A stretch of 64,000 nt of DNA from Spongiibacter sp. IMCC21906 (GCF_001010805.1 NZ_CP011477.1:1379001-1443000), one strand, 5' to 3'; counted from the stretch's first letter, positions 9,210 to 20,401 are shown. Translations and numbers: made by a program. Notes: generated by a model from the sequence alone, not told the origin.

Positions 9210-9673
9210 AATTACAGCATTTTTGCCGACTGGGCCTACGGCGGCAGCAAATCGGCGTAACGTTAATTGAGGTGCTGGTCGCCATACTGATTACCGCAAC
9301 CGGTGTGCTCGGTGCAGCCGCATTGCAGCTTAATTCAGTAAAGTTTAACCAAGTGGCCAATGTCCGTTCGGCGGCTGTTTTTTTGGCAAATGATATGTCA
9401 GACCGCATTCGCGCTAACCGGGCAGCTGCACTCAATGGTTTTTATGATCTGGCAATGGATGCGTCTGCGTCCAATGGCACAGAGGTATATCAAATTGATC
9501 AACGTGATTGGCTGACTGAGCTGGCCAACAGATTGCCAGGGGGCGATGGCTCAGTAGTCCGTAATGGCACAACATTTACTATTACAGTGCAGTGGCAGGA
9601 AGGGCGTTTGGAAAGTACTCGTTTAGCCGGTGCGGCGGATACAGAAAGTTTTGTGTTTGTGACGGAGCTGTAA
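9206..9673 (+). CDS. pilV: Type IV pilus minor pilin / assembly protein PilV
   Basis: A 155-residue minor pilin with a prepilin site in QIGVTLIEVLVAILITATG and the family segment GVLGAAALQLNSVKF followed by MSDRIRANRAAALNGFYD, characteristic of PilV. It is a predicted component of the priming complex at the pilus tip. The ATG at 9206 overlaps the fimU stop, and pilW begins two bases after its own stop. The alternating overlaps imply translational coupling across the operon. Confidence 0.92.
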   Translation: MKLQHFCRLGLRRQQIGVTLIEVLVAILITATGVLGAAALQLNSVKFNQVANVRSAAVFLANDMSDRIRANRAAALNGFYDLAMDASASNGTEVYQIDQRDWLTELANRLPGGDGSVVRNGTTFTITVQWQEGRLESTRLAGAADTESFVFVTEL

Positions 9674-9675
9674 AC

Positions 9676-10734
9676 ATGGAACGTAGAACCGCAAAAAGAG
9701 ATATTCAGAGTGGCTTTGGACTTGTCGAACTGATGATTGCTATTACGCTGGGCCTGTTTCTCAGTGCTGCAGTCATTCAGGTCTTTGTCGCAAGCAATAG
9801 TAGCTCGCGCTTGCAAGATTCATTGGCAATGGTCCAAGAGAATGCGCGCTTTGCTATGCGTCTTCTCGGGGAAGAAGTTCGTATGTCGGGCTATATGGGC
9901 TGTACGTCGGTGGGTGCGGTGACGGTGCAAAATATTGCTGTGCCGAGTAATGAGGTGGATTTTGGCCCCCGCACGGTTTATGTGGGCCAAGATAATCTTA
10001 GTGGGGGGAATGCACTTGGCGCCTTGGCGGGAACGGATGCTATGCAAATAAAAAAGGCATCTGAGGAATTTATCCGTATTAACAGTGCAACCCTGCCTGC
10101 TGCCGATAAGCTCAATGTTGCAGATAATACTTTGGGCTTGACCAAAGGCGACTACGTCATGGTTGCCGACTGTTTAAATGCCAATGTCTTTCGGGTAAGC
10201 AACACGCCAGTAGCAGCAGGCAATGGCGCGAGCAGTTTTGAGCATGCTTCTGGCACGTACAATTCCAGTGGCAGCTTAAGCAAACTCTATGGCCCCGATG
10301 CTGAAATTTTTGCTTTTGAAACGATTAATTATTTTGTCAGAGATACGGGCAGAGACACGCCTGCGGGTAATCCTATTTACGCCCTGTTTTTTCAGCAGCG
10401 AGTTGCCGGCTCAGGTGGAACCATGAGTGCGGCCACCGAGTTGGTCGAAGGCGTTGAAGATATGCAGCTCACTTATGGTGTGGATACCAATGATGACCGC
10501 GCTGTAGACGAGTATCGCAGTGGCGCGGCGATAACTGCAGCGCAATGGGAAGATGTGCTCAGCGTGCGTATTTCTTTACAGATGGTGGGTCCGGAAGAAA
10601 ATGTGGTGGGCAAATCTGGAAGTGCAGATGCGCAGACAGTAATGGATTCTAGCGGCACTGTTATTGCCAATAATGATGGCCGTTTTCGCCAAGTCTTTAC
10701 CAATGTATTTGCTATCAGGAATAAATTGCCATGA
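9676..10734 (+). CDS. pilW: Type IV pilus minor pilin PilW
   Basis: A 352-residue large minor pilin. The prepilin site GFGLVELMIAITLGLFL lies near residue 13, and ENARFAMRLLGEEVRMSGYMGC, a PilW hallmark, follows the N-terminal helix. The start at 9676 lies just after the pilV stop and gives a normal short basic leader; a longer in-frame extension from 9592 would lie inside pilV and lacks sense as a leader. The stop overlaps pilX by four bases. PilW forms the core of the pilus-initiating complex with PilV, PilX and PilY1 in better-known species. Confidence 0.92.
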   Translation: MERRTAKRDIQSGFGLVELMIAITLGLFLSAAVIQVFVASNSSSRLQDSLAMVQENARFAMRLLGEEVRMSGYMGCTSVGAVTVQNIAVPSNEVDFGPRTVYVGQDNLSGGNALGALAGTDAMQIKKASEEFIRINSATLPAADKLNVADNTLGLTKGDYVMVADCLNANVFRVSNTPVAAGNGASSFEHASGTYNSSGSLSKLYGPDAEIFAFETINYFVRDTGRDTPAGNPIYALFFQQRVAGSGGTMSAATELVEGVEDMQLTYGVDTNDDRAVDEYRSGAAITAAQWEDVLSVRISLQMVGPEENVVGKSGSADAQTVMDSSGTVIANNDGRFRQVFTNVFAIRNKLP

Positions 10735-11264
10735 AGTTAACAAGCGTGGGAATGGGCGCTCAGCGTGGCGCAGTGTTAATTGTGAGTTTGGTTTTTATGT
10801 TGATCCTTACAGTTGTCTGTGCGGCATCCATGCAGTCGGCGACGCTTCAGGAACGAATGGCGGGTAACGCTAAGGACGTCAATATGGCATTTCAGGCGGC
10901 AGAAGCTGCATTAAGAGAAGCTGAGCAGCTATTGTCAGCTGTATCGCTGGCGACATTTAATGGTAGTAATGGCTTGTATCTATCTTGTGCTAATCCTAAC
11001 GATACCAAGCCCGCTTGTGCTGAGCCTGCTTGGTCAGATCCGACCTCCAGTGGCTGGTTTGCGCTGAACAATGCCGTTCCTAATGTTAGTAAGCAGCCAG
11101 AATATATTATCGAGGAGTTGAGTGTGAGTGACCCCAATGCTCCTTTGGTGTCAGATCAGCCAGTGCAAAGTATTAGTTTTTATCGAGTTACTGCTAGAGG
11201 CTTCGGCGCGAGCGATCGCAGTATGGTGGTATTGAGCACTACGTTTCGACGTGGCGAGTCCTGA
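10731..11264 (+). CDS. pilX: Type IV pilus minor pilin PilX
   Basis: A 177-residue protein with the PilX-type N-terminus QRGAVLIVSLVFMLILTVV and the segment QERMAGNAKDVNMAFQAAEA, which is diagnostic of the PilX N-terminal family. As usual for PilX, the position +5 glutamate of typical pilins is not present in the classical form. It overlaps pilW by four bases and ends 11 bases before pilY1. It acts at the inner membrane/pilus tip with PilW and PilY1. Confidence 0.92.
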   Translation: MKLTSVGMGAQRGAVLIVSLVFMLILTVVCAASMQSATLQERMAGNAKDVNMAFQAAEAALREAEQLLSAVSLATFNGSNGLYLSCANPNDTKPACAEPAWSDPTSSGWFALNNAVPNVSKQPEYIIEELSVSDPNAPLVSDQPVQSISFYRVTARGFGASDRSMVVLSTTFRRGES

Positions 11265-11275
11265 GGGTTCATATA

Positions 11276-14200
11276 ATGATTAGTTTCTTGCATCTAAACG
11301 TGTTTAATGTGAACCGAGCCGCTTACTTTTTATTAGGTATTTTACTGGTATGGGCTTCTTCTTCTTTTGCAGAAGACTGTGAGCTGGAAGTTAATACGGG
11401 TGGCTATGTTGGCGGCTTTTTTTCTGTTGACTCCCATACCTTCAGTGAGCTGGAGGAAGTAACTGACGTTGTAAATATAAATGTGGATCCCGCTACTTTT
11501 GGAAGTTTTTCCTTGTACTCCTGTCCGGCCGGGAGTTATTCCTTTAATGATAATATCCTGACTACTGAAGCTAGGTGTCGAGCTGTTTTCACTGTTGTAG
11601 GCATTAAAAAAGATTGCGAACCAGATGAAGTAGATCCCGTTGATGACAATATCGCTCAAAAGCCTTTGTTTCTGACCCAGTCGGCGCCACCAAATGTGAT
11701 GTATATCCTTGATGATTCGGGGTCTATGCAGTTTGAGTTGATGCCGGATGATATTATTTACAGCAGTGCTAGGTATATTTATCCACGGGCGAACGGTGTG
11801 TATGGGGGAAATGATTACGACAATTATGTACCGACAGTCGATGACAACAACGGGTTTAATGCCCGCAGCCGTTCTCCCCAAATTAATACCGTGTATTACA
11901 ACCCTTCCAAAACCTATCGACCCTGGGTAAAAGCGGATGGCAGTCATTACCCGGATGCAAAACCAAGCTGCGCTCTACACAATCCTGAGCGAACTACTAA
12001 TTCATTTGATGCCTCGCGTTGTCGCAACCTCACCACAACAAACAGCAATTACAACAGTAACCGCTGGTATAGCTGTAATAGCAGTGGTAGCTGCAGTTAT
12101 ACCACTAATAATAAAAATTACTGGCCGGCCAAGTATTTCTGGTACAAGGGTAGTGGTAGTACTTGGAATTGGGATAATTTTAATGAAAAAGAAATTCGCT
12201 TCACCACGTTGAATTATACCGGGGAGGGGCGGGAGTTTCGCGATGATTGTCTTGCTAGGGTTTTGGCTACTTGTACTTATTTAGAAGAAATTCAAAATTT
12301 TGCTAATTGGTATACCTATTACCGATCTCGCGTACTGACGGCACGGGCTGGAAGTGGCTTTGCTTTTGCGACTCAAGGTGGAGGGCTTCGGGTAGGGTTT
12401 GGCAGTATCAATCAAGGGAGCACCAGTGTTGATGGCGTTAATAGCTCTGTTATTGTCAATGGAGTGAGAACTTTCGACGGCGCAAACCGAGCCAATTTTT
12501 TTGACGCTTTGTATGGCCGGACTATCCCTAATTCAGGGACGCCGTTGCGAAAAGCGCTTGATGCAGCCGGCAAATATTTTTCCCGTACAGATAATAAAGG
12601 ACCTTGGGGTAAAACGCCGGGCACGAATGACAACACTGAACAGTTAGCTTGTCGTCGTAACTATACGGTATTAACCACAGATGGTTATTGGTCGGGTGAT
12701 AGTGCTGGTGGTGATCCAGCCAAAAACAATGATGGCACCGATAACCCCACTCATAGTAGGCCAGTGGGAGATAGCTATTCTTATAAAGCCAAATCACCTT
12801 TTAGTGATAATCGTAGCGATACATTAGCTGATGTGGCTATGTATTATTGGAAAACAGATCTGCGCAGCGATATGGATAACTTGGTTTCTCAGACCAAGGG
12901 TAATCCGGCATTTTGGCAACACATGGTGACATTTGGAGTGGGAATCGGTGTAGCGGGAAGCGTTGATCCCGATACGGCTTTTGCTGCTATAAACAATGGG
13001 GCAAGTGTTTCTTGGCCTAATCCAACTAGCCAGGAACTGTATAAGATTGATGACTTACTGCATGCTGGTGTCAATTCGCGAGGGGGGTTTTTTAGCGCTT
13101 CTGAACCCGATGTGTTTGCGAATGAATTATCCGATGTTTTGCAAACAATCGCGAATGAAAGCAAGTCATCTGCATCTTCTGTTGCGGCTAACTCTACCCG
13201 TTTGGATTCGGGTACCTTAGTTTATCAAGCCAGTTTTAATAGCTTGGAATGGTCGGGTCGAATTCAAGCATTTTCGCTTAATAGCAACGGTAGTTTAAAT
13301 AATATAATTTGGGATACCAATAATAATGCAATTCCTGCCCATGGTTTGCGAAATGTTTTTACTGCTGTAGGTAACCCTGGGGCGACTACAACATCGTCCG
13401 TGGCTTTCTCGGTGTCTCAGTGGGATAACCTCACGGCAAACCAAAAAGCCGCTTTGCGTAACGGCGATAGCGAGGATATAGGTAAAGCCCGAATTAATTG
13501 GTTGAGAGGTGATCAAAGCAAAGAGGGTATCTTGTTTCGACAGCGCTCTGAAATACTCGGTGATATTATTAACTCAGACCCCTTTTTCGTTGGGGCGACG
13601 GAGAATTTCGGTTACGGGAAATTGAGTGGAGCTGAAGGCAGCAGCTACCTCACTTTTTTGAATAGTAAATCCAGCCGCACGCCAATGATTTATGTTGGCG
13701 CGAATGACGGTATGCTCCATGGCTTCGATGCAGCCACCGGCAGCGAGAAAGTCGCCTTTGTTCCGGCCGGTGTCTACCCACGTCTAGCAAGTTTATCTGA
13801 CCCCGATTACGAGCACCGTTATTTGGTGGATGGTTCACCGCGAGGAGTAGATGCCTATGTTAATGGTAATTGGAAAACGGTGCTTGTCGGGGCTACCGGC
13901 GCAGGTGGACGTTCGGTATTCGCGCTGGATGTCACTGATCCTAGTTCAATAGGAGCTGGAAATTTGTTGTGGGAGTTTTCTACGGCATCAAATGCGACGC
14001 ATAAATTGGGTGTTGCCATGAGTCAGCCCACGATTATACGAGTCGCAGCGAGTAATAAGTGGGTTGCTATATTTGGTAATGGCTATGCATCTGGAGACAA
14101 ACTTAAACTTTTTGTTGTGGATTTGGCTACAGGGACCTTGTTGAAGGCAATAAATACGGGTGTCAGTGGGGTCGATAATGGTTTGGCAACGCCAGTCCCC

Positions 14201-15091
14201 GTTGATATTAATAATGATCGAATTAGCGATTATGTCTATGCGGGAGATTTAAAAGGGAATTTATGGAAATTTGATCTTACCGGTGCAACCACAGGCAGTT
14301 GGTCTGTTGCGTATACAGATAGTAGTGGAATAGCCAAACCCCTGTATAAATTTGTTGATGCTTCAGGTAATACCCAGCCAGTGACCTCTAGACCCTCTGT
14401 TGGTGTGCATCCTGCGGGTGGAAACATTATTTATGTAGGAACGGGAAAATACTTTGAATTGAATGATGCTGTTGTGCCAGCTAGCCCGCAAGTTCAAGAT
14501 TTTTATGGTATCAGAGATAATGGCAGCGCCTTTACCGGTAGAGACAAGCTGTTGACGCAGACTATTGAGTTTGAGGGAACTGCGACGACCAAAGATGGTT
14601 CGACTACAAGCAATAAAATCCGTGTAGTTAGTAATAACGGCACTAACTCGCCACCTGATTATGGCTGGCACTTGCGCCTGTTGCCGCCGACGAATACCGC
14701 CACAGGAGAACGGGTTGTTTCTCAGCCAGTGTTGCGTAATGGACGAATTATTTTTGCGACTATTATTCCATCAAATAATATTTGTGGTTACGGTGGCAGT
14801 AGCTTTTTGATGGAATTAGATGCGATTAATGGCGGGCGTATCACCGATCCGACCTTGGATACCAATAACGATGGCAAGGTAGATTATCTGGACGTGGTGT
14901 CCATTAATGGAAATTATTTGCCTATTAGTGGTATTGGTACGGACGAAATGATTAAAACCCCAGGTATCATTGGTGCCGGTGAATTGGAGTATAAATATAC
15001 GTCGGGTAGCAGTGGATCTATCGGTGTCGTTACTGAAAGCGCTGGTGCCCAAGGCGAAGCCGGCCGTCAATCGTGGAGACAGTTGCAATGA
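11276..15091 (+). CDS. pilY1: Type IV pilus tip adhesin/mechanosensor PilY1
   Basis: A 1271-residue secreted protein with a signal peptide ending near SSSFA. A von Willebrand A-like region begins near residue 140 with [13 protein letters not shown], giving the MIDAS pattern DxSGS. The C-terminal part has the PilY1 beta-propeller features, including [15 protein letters not shown] near residue 805 and calcium-loop-like [15 protein letters not shown] near residue 978. A second acidic loop [12 protein letters not shown] lies near residue 1195. The middle is rich in Asn, Ser, Thr and Tyr, and cysteines are numerous at the start. It is predicted to sit at the pilus tip for adhesion, pilus extension and surface sensing. 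It overlaps pilE by four bases; no pilY2 lies between them. Confidence 0.95.
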   Translation: MISFLHLNVFNVNRAAYFLLGILLVWASSSFAEDCELEVNTGGYVGGFFSVDSHTFSELEEVTDVVNINVDPATFGSFSLYSCPAGSYSFNDNILTTEARCRAVFTVVGIKKDCEPDEVDPVDDNIAQKPLFLTQSAPPNVMYILDDSGSMQFELMPDDIIYSSARYIYPRANGVYGGNDYDNYVPTVDDNNGFNARSRSPQINTVYYNPSKTYRPWVKADGSHYPDAKPSCALHNPERTTNSFDASRCRNLTTTNSNYNSNRWYSCNSSGSCSYTTNNKNYWPAKYFWYKGSGSTWNWDNFNEKEIRFTTLNYTGEGREFRDDCLARVLATCTYLEEIQNFANWYTYYRSRVLTARAGSGFAFATQGGGLRVGFGSINQGSTSVDGVNSSVIVNGVRTFDGANRANFFDALYGRTIPNSGTPLRKALDAAGKYFSRTDNKGPWGKTPGTNDNTEQLACRRNYTVLTTDGYWSGDSAGGDPAKNNDGTDNPTHSRPVGDSYSYKAKSPFSDNRSDTLADVAMYYWKTDLRSDMDNLVSQTKGNPAFWQHMVTFGVGIGVAGSVDPDTAFAAINNGASVSWPNPTSQELYKIDDLLHAGVNSRGGFFSASEPDVFANELSDVLQTIANESKSSASSVAANSTRLDSGTLVYQASFNSLEWSGRIQAFSLNSNGSLNNIIWDTNNNAIPAHGLRNVFTAVGNPGATTTSSVAFSVSQWDNLTANQKAALRNGDSEDIGKARINWLRGDQSKEGILFRQRSEILGDIINSDPFFVGATENFGYGKLSGAEGSSYLTFLNSKSSRTPMIYVGANDGMLHGFDAATGSEKVAFVPAGVYPRLASLSDPDYEHRYLVDGSPRGVDAYVNGNWKTVLVGATGAGGRSVFALDVTDPSSIGAGNLLWEFSTASNATHKLGVAMSQPTIIRVAASNKWVAIFGNGYASGDKLKLFVVDLATGTLLKAINTGVSGVDNGLATPVPVDINNDRISDYVYAGDLKGNLWKFDLTGATTGSWSVAYTDSSGIAKPLYKFVDASGNTQPVTSRPSVGVHPAGGNIIYVGTGKYFELNDAVVPASPQVQDFYGIRDNGSAFTGRDKLLTQTIEFEGTATTKDGSTTSNKIRVVSNNGTNSPPDYGWHLRLLPPTNTATGERVVSQPVLRNGRIIFATIIPSNNICGYGGSSFLMELDAINGGRITDPTLDTNNDGKVDYLDVVSINGNYLPISGIGTDEMIKTPGIIGAGELEYKYTSGSSGSIGVVTESAGAQGEAGRQSWRQLQ

Positions 15092-15540
15092 GAAATCGGC
15101 AGGATCGCATCCAGGGCTTCACTCTGATGGAGTTGATGATTAGTGTTGCGATAGTGGGGCTTTTGGCCGGTATCGCCTACCCAAGTTATTTGTCTCAAGT
15201 TGCTAAGGCCCGGCGTAGTGAGGCAACCAGTGCACTCATGTCGGGTGCTCAAGCTTTGGAGCGTTATTACTCCACTAATGGTCGTTATACCACCACTGCA
15301 GGTGGGAGCACTTTACCTGCAGTCTTTCCCACAAAAGTGCCAGATAATGGCGCAGCGTATTATACGATTGCGGCAACCGGTACACCGGCAGCTAACAGTT
15401 TTACGCTAAGGGCGACTCGCTCGGGCAGTATGGCTGGGGATGACTGTGGCGATTTCACGATTGATGAAACAGGCGGGCTGGCCCTTGCAAGTAAACCTAG
15501 CGGTTCTACAAAGACCTTGTCGGATTGTTGGCGCCGGTAA
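15088..15540 (+). CDS. pilE: Type IV pilus minor pilin PilE
   Basis: A 150-residue pilin with prepilin site [20 protein letters not shown] near residue 10 and the following [17 protein letters not shown], which is characteristic of the PilE minor pilin. A cysteine pair near the end (DDCGDF and SDCWRR) forms the predicted D-region disulfide. The ATG at 15088 overlaps the pilY1 stop; an in-frame ATG at 15073 would give an extra five residues. It is the last gene of the operon and is convergent with pilR. Confidence 0.93.
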   Translation: MRNRQDRIQGFTLMELMISVAIVGLLAGIAYPSYLSQVAKARRSEATSALMSGAQALERYYSTNGRYTTTAGGSTLPAVFPTKVPDNGAAYYTIAATGTPAANSFTLRATRSGSMAGDDCGDFTIDETGGLALASKPSGSTKTLSDCWRR

Positions 15541-15584
15541 GCGAGAGCATTTTGAATGCAGTCGCTTCTACGGTGCTGTTTTTC

Positions 15585-16949
15585 TTAATCCAGCTCGTAT
15601 TTTTTTAACTTATATCGAAACTGCCGAAAGGTGACTCCCAGTGTTTTGGCAGATTCGGTTTTGTTCCAACGGTTGTTTTCCAGTGCTTCGCTAATAATTT
15701 CTTTTTCGATTTCAGCTAAATATTCTTCCAGGCGACCGCTGGCCCCTTGCAGATGAGAGTCACCACTTGCGTTATCGCTTGTCTGTAAAGGGCCATTAGC
15801 GCTAGGCAGGGATAAGTCTAATTCCGAAATTTTTCCGCCATCGCAAAGGGTGGCAGCCCGTTCTATGATGTTTTCCAGTTCTCGCACATTTCCCGGAAAC
15901 GCATAAGATTGCAGTGCTTTAATGGCCGTCTGATCAAGGGCTGGGGCAGTCAGCCCCCATTCACGACTGATTTTTTCAAGAATAAAATCAGCCAGCAAGG
16001 GGATATCACTGGTGCGGCTGCGCAAACTTGGCACTTGTAATTCAATCACATTAATCCGGTAAAACAGGTCACTTCTGAAATTTTCGGAGGCGACGGCCCG
16101 GCTGAGGTCGCGGTGTGTGGCGCTAAGTATGCGCACGTCGACCGGTATTTCTTGATTTGAACCAATGCGTCTGACGGCTTTTTCTTGAATGGCTCTGAGC
16201 AGTTTTACCTGCATATTAAGGGGGAGGTCGGCAACTTCATCTAAGAACAAGGTACCGCCATTGGCCGCTTCAAATAAGCCTTCTTTGTGGTCGTAGGCGC
16301 CGGTAAAGCTGCCTTTTGCATGACCAAAGAATTCGCTCTCTACTAGCTCATCGGGAATGGCACCACAATTAACGGGCACAAAGGGCGCGTCTCGACGGGG
16401 ACCGTTAGCATGGATAAGCCGGGCGACCACTTCTTTACCGCTACCGGATTCGCCGCTGATATAGACAGGCGCTTGGCTTCGAGCGAGTTTGTTGATCTGT
16501 TCACGTAGCGTTTTGATGGCGGGGGTTTCGCCTAACAACCGCGGATTTTTGCTGCCTTCAACAGGGGGGGGGCGATTATCCAGGCGCAGTGCAGATTTAA
16601 CTAAATTACGTAATTGTTCTATCGAAACCGGTTTGTTTATAAAATCAAACGCGCCGGCTTTTAATGATTCGACTGCTAGTTCCATGCTGCCGTAAGCGGT
16701 GAGTACTGCGACCGGTGGCGGCACCTCACACGCTTGTATGGCACTGACGATATCCATACCTGAACCGTCAGGCAGTTTAATGTCGGTGAGACATAAACTG
16801 ATCTCTTGGCTGCGTAAGTGCGTTAGCGCTTCGGCAACGGTAGATGCGGTGAGCGTGTTTAGTCCCATGCGACTAATGGTGATATCTAAAAGCTCGAGGA
16901 TATCGGGTTCGTCGTCGACGATTAAAACGTTTTGTTGATGGCTATTCAT
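15585..16949 (-). CDS. pilR: Sigma-54-dependent response regulator PilR
   Basis: A 454-residue NtrC-family activator. Residues 1-120 form a receiver domain (VLIVDDEPD, phosphorylation site in LTDIKLPDGSG). Residues ~140-370 form the AAA+ domain with GESGSGKE (Walker A), GAFTGAYDHKEG (the GAFTGA loop contacting sigma-54) and FLDEVADLP. The C-terminal Fis-type helix-turn-helix ends with LGVTFRQFRYKLKKYELD. In Pseudomonas PilR activates pilA with RpoN. Its start overlaps pilS by four bases. pilA is not in the window. Confidence 0.95.
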   Translation of the reverse strand: MNSHQQNVLIVDDEPDILELLDITISRMGLNTLTASTVAEALTHLRSQEISLCLTDIKLPDGSGMDIVSAIQACEVPPPVAVLTAYGSMELAVESLKAGAFDFINKPVSIEQLRNLVKSALRLDNRPPPVEGSKNPRLLGETPAIKTLREQINKLARSQAPVYISGESGSGKEVVARLIHANGPRRDAPFVPVNCGAIPDELVESEFFGHAKGSFTGAYDHKEGLFEAANGGTLFLDEVADLPLNMQVKLLRAIQEKAVRRIGSNQEIPVDVRILSATHRDLSRAVASENFRSDLFYRINVIELQVPSLRSRTSDIPLLADFILEKISREWGLTAPALDQTAIKALQSYAFPGNVRELENIIERAATLCDGGKISELDLSLPSANGPLQTSDNASGDSHLQGASGRLEEYLAEIEKEIISEALENNRWNKTESAKTLGVTFRQFRYKLKKYELD

Positions 16950-18544
16950 AATGCTCGGCTTGGTAGCCCGCCTCGTGAAGGGTGAGAGAACTGCAGTCTA
17001 AAGCAGCTGTTGTGATCTTTATCTCGCCGGTAGTGAATGCTGATTTGATTGGCAAGGCAAAGCTCCCGACATAGATAGAGGCCCAAGCCATTTCCCTTAT
17101 TTTCAGTGGTAAAAAATGGTTCAAAGATTTTATCTTCCTGCTCGGCTGGGATGCCAGGGCCATTATCAATAATGTCTAAAATAACGGCTTCGGAAGAGGG
17201 GTTGCTACTGAGTTGAAAGTGTATTTTAGCTATGCCGTGAGCCTCTGCTCCATAGCGAACGCCGTTCTCGGCGATATTGGCAATAATCTGTCGTAGTTGA
17301 CTAAGGTCAACATTGATATTGGCTTGGGAGGCATGATTACTTATTTTAAACGCTACTCTTTCGCCTTCGGTTGGGCGCCAATCGGTGCAAAATTCGCTTA
17401 GCCACTCATTGAGATCAATATGCGTAGGCTGGGGTGACCTGCCCCGGGACATTTCAAGAATGTTTTTGATAATGCCGTTCATGCGGTGGGCATTAGATTC
17501 GATGATGTGGGTGAAGCGTTTGTCGTCATCGCTGAGTTCGGGGTTTTCTCGCAATAACTGGGCTGCGTGGCTAATGGCGCTTAAAGGATTGCGTATCTCG
17601 TGGGCGATGCTGGCAGTAAAGCGCCCCAGTGACGCCAGTTTCATATTTTGAGCGCGTTGACTAATTTTGCTGATGTTTTCTAAGTACACTAACCGGTCGC
17701 TATCGTTGTGCTCTCCCAATGTGATCATATTGGCATAAACCTCAATCTTACCTTCGCCAGCGTTAAATAAAACGCTGCCCTGCTGCTCAGATTGAGCCAA
17801 GGAAATTAATTCTTTCGGTGCAATATCTTGGCCTGCGGCGTCGGTATCGAACTTCCCCAGTAACTCTTCCGCAGCTTCATTTAGCATACGAATATGACCC
17901 TGGGGCGAAATCAACATCACACCCGTTTGCATTCGTTGGACAATCATTTGATTGATTTTGGAGAGCCGCTCAATGTCATTGCGCCGATGTTCAGCCAAGT
18001 TCTGAGCGGTGATGATTTTAATACTTAAATATCGAATTGCGATGGCAATGGAGAAATAGGCAATCCCCATTAAGCCTGCGACTACAAACTGCTGGGTGCT
18101 GGTTTTATCCGATAAACTTTGGACTGCAACCTCTGTTAGTGCCGAGATACTTGCCAGTGCGGCAATGGCCAAGCTGAGTCTGGCTGGCAGGCTGGCGCTG
18201 CTGACACTAATGGTGACGAAAATGAGTAATTGTAAGCCGGAGTCTGCCCCGCCAGAGGCATAACTCATAATAACCAGTGCGGCAACATCGACCAGCAGCT
18301 CGGCAAATATCTCGGTATGGGTGTAGCGGTGGGCAAAAATACTGTGCCGAAGAATCAAGGCAATGGCAAAGATCAGGTAAATTGGCGAGGCGTAGGTAAA
18401 TAAGGGTGGCTCAACCGAACCCAGTATCAGTTGATCGGGGCCGAAGAAAAAGAGAATGAACAAGGCGCCAGCCAGGATTTGTCGGTAGCCGGCGTAAAAA
18501 CGCATCACCGCCCGGCGTTGAGCAATATCTTGGCTTGCTAACAT
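16946..18544 (-). CDS. pilS: Sensor histidine kinase PilS
   Basis: A 532-residue membrane kinase. Six hydrophobic segments fill the first ~190 residues, followed by a PAS-like region (QRMQTGVMLISPQGHIRMLN). The dimerisation/phosphoacceptor box is TASIAHEIRNPLSAISHAA near residue 320. ATP-binding boxes are intact: NIAENGVRYG (N), DIIDNGPGIP (G1) and GNGLGLYL (G2). It partners with PilR in the same operon and controls pilin transcription in response to membrane pilin levels in Pseudomonas. Upstream, 18545-18757 is the divergent control region shared with nadE. Confidence 0.94.
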   Translation of the reverse strand: MLASQDIAQRRAVMRFYAGYRQILAGALFILFFFGPDQLILGSVEPPLFTYASPIYLIFAIALILRHSIFAHRYTHTEIFAELLVDVAALVIMSYASGGADSGLQLLIFVTISVSSASLPARLSLAIAALASISALTEVAVQSLSDKTSTQQFVVAGLMGIAYFSIAIAIRYLSIKIITAQNLAEHRRNDIERLSKINQMIVQRMQTGVMLISPQGHIRMLNEAAEELLGKFDTDAAGQDIAPKELISLAQSEQQGSVLFNAGEGKIEVYANMITLGEHNDSDRLVYLENISKISQRAQNMKLASLGRFTASIAHEIRNPLSAISHAAQLLRENPELSDDDKRFTHIIESNAHRMNGIIKNILEMSRGRSPQPTHIDLNEWLSEFCTDWRPTEGERVAFKISNHASQANINVDLSQLRQIIANIAENGVRYGAEAHGIAKIHFQLSSNPSSEAVILDIIDNGPGIPAEQEDKIFEPFFTTENKGNGLGLYLCRELCLANQISIHYRRDKDHNSCFRLQFSHPSRGGLPSRAL

Positions 18545-18757
18545 AAATTAAGCTCGTCATTCTTTTTGGGGTTTTAAGTGTGCCGCGATCTAGAGTCGCA
18601 CAGCTTCTGCAGCCGCTCTCTAGTGTATATCGCTGATTAGGGGGATGCACTCAGACATATTTGCTAGAATGCCGGTTTTGGTTAACACCGCGCTTGCATT
18701 TTGCCACGCTGGTGGACTTCCTCCCGACAATATTTTGCTTTAATGGACAGACGGCCC

Positions 18758-20386
18758 ATGACTTCGCTACGTATCGTAATGGCTCAGATTAACCCGGTTG
18801 TGGGCGATATCTCTGGAAATACCGATAAAATTATCGAAACAATTGAAAACGCACTGTCGTTGCACGACCCGCAATTGATTATGTTTCCCGAACTGGTGAT
18901 CACCGGTTATCCCCCTGAAGACTTGTTGCTGCGCTCCAGTATTAGCCACCGGGTTGAACGGGCGTTGCAGCGTATTGCCCCCTATGCGCAAAATTGCTAT
19001 GTGGTGGTGGGCTACCCCCGCCATGTTGATGGAAAACTTTTTAATGCTGCCGGTGTGTTCTTTGGTGGGCGCTTGGTCAACGAGTATTTTAAACAGTGTC
19101 TGCCCAATTATCGGGTCTTTGATGAGAAGCGATATTTCCAAGAAGGCAGCGAAACCTTGGTCATGGACATCTTTGGTGTGCCCACGGCAATCAGTATCTG
19201 TGAAGATGTTTGGGAAGACGCTCCTACCAGCAAGGCCCGAGCGAAGGGGGCACGGTTAATGCTCAACCTCAGTGCCTCACCGTTTCATGCAGGCAAACAG
19301 ATTGAAAGGGAAGCACTGCTCGCTCAGCGGGCGTGGCAGGGGCGTATGCCATTGGTGTACTGCAATTTGGTGGGCGGGCAGGATGAGTTGGTGTTTGATG
19401 GCGCCTCTATGGTGGTGTCTGAGCAGGGCGAACTTATCGCCCGTAGCCCGGCTTATCAAGAAAGCCTGGATTGTGTTACCGCGCACTGGGATGGCAACAG
19501 TCTGCAGTTTGAAGAGGGCTTGATCACTGACTTAAAACCCGTGATGGAAGATATCTACCAGACATTAGTTCTCGGCGTGCGGGATTACGTCAATAAAAAC
19601 GGTTTTAAAGGGGTTGTGCTGGGTTTGTCTGGCGGCATTGATTCAGGCTTAACATTGGCGATTGCGGTTGACGCCTTGGGCCCTGAGCGGGTTGAGGCGG
19701 TGATGATGCCTTTTCGTTATACCTCGTCTATGAGCCTTGAAGATGCTGAGGCTCAGGCAACATTGCTGAATGTGCCGTATAAAGTGATTCCCATTGAAGG
19801 GATTTATGACAGCTTTATGAGCTCGCTAGATGAAGAGTTTACCGGCTTGCCCGTGGGCAAAACTGAAGAGAATTTACAAGCCCGGTGTCGGGGTGTGTTG
19901 CTGATGGCTATTTCAAACAAGAAAGGCTATTTAGTGCTGACCACGGGTAACAAGAGTGAAGTGGCCGTGGGTTATTCCACCTTGTATGGCGATATGGCGG
20001 GGGGCTTTGATGTCCTGAAAGATGTGTCTAAAGTCCGGGTGTTTGAACTATCCCGTTATCGAAACGGCGTGTCTCCGGCCATTCCTGAGCGGGTTATTAC
20101 CCGTCCGCCTTCTGCGGAGTTAGCCCCAGACCAAAAAGACGAAGACAGCCTGCCGCCCTACAGCGTGCTGGACCAGATTTTGGAGCGCTACATTGAACAA
20201 GACGAAAGCGCTGAGACGATTATTGCAGCGGGCTATCATCGGGAAACGGTCTACCATGTGCTGCGACTGGTTGACTTAAACGAGTATAAACGTCGCCAAG
20301 CGCCCATTGGAACGCGGATTACTGAACGCGGTTTTGGCCGCGACCGACGTTATCCCATTACTCAAAAATGGCCGATTGGCGATTAA
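18758..20386 (+). CDS. nadE: Glutamine-dependent NAD+ synthetase
   Basis: A 542-residue two-domain enzyme that amidates nicotinic acid adenine dinucleotide to NAD+. The N-terminal nitrilase-like glutaminase has the catalytic triad in FPELVITGYPPEDLL (Glu), VFDEKRYF (Lys) and ISICEDVWED (Cys). The synthetase domain shows the PP-loop GLSGGIDSGLTLAIA near residue 287 and TTGNKSEVAVGYSTLYGD. The start at 18758 puts the Met directly before the nitrilase domain; upstream in-frame ATGs at 18743 and 18701 are less likely. A strong bidirectional terminator separates it from convergent bamD. Confidence 0.96.
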   Translation: MTSLRIVMAQINPVVGDISGNTDKIIETIENALSLHDPQLIMFPELVITGYPPEDLLLRSSISHRVERALQRIAPYAQNCYVVVGYPRHVDGKLFNAAGVFFGGRLVNEYFKQCLPNYRVFDEKRYFQEGSETLVMDIFGVPTAISICEDVWEDAPTSKARAKGARLMLNLSASPFHAGKQIEREALLAQRAWQGRMPLVYCNLVGGQDELVFDGASMVVSEQGELIARSPAYQESLDCVTAHWDGNSLQFEEGLITDLKPVMEDIYQTLVLGVRDYVNKNGFKGVVLGLSGGIDSGLTLAIAVDALGPERVEAVMMPFRYTSSMSLEDAEAQATLLNVPYKVIPIEGIYDSFMSSLDEEFTGLPVGKTEENLQARCRGVLLMAISNKKGYLVLTTGNKSEVAVGYSTLYGDMAGGFDVLKDVSKVRVFELSRYRNGVSPAIPERVITRPPSAELAPDQKDEDSLPPYSVLDQILERYIEQDESAETIIAAGYHRETVYHVLRLVDLNEYKRRQAPIGTRITERGFGRDRRYPITQKWPIGD

Positions 20387-20401
20387 TTGGCTTAACGCCA
20401 G

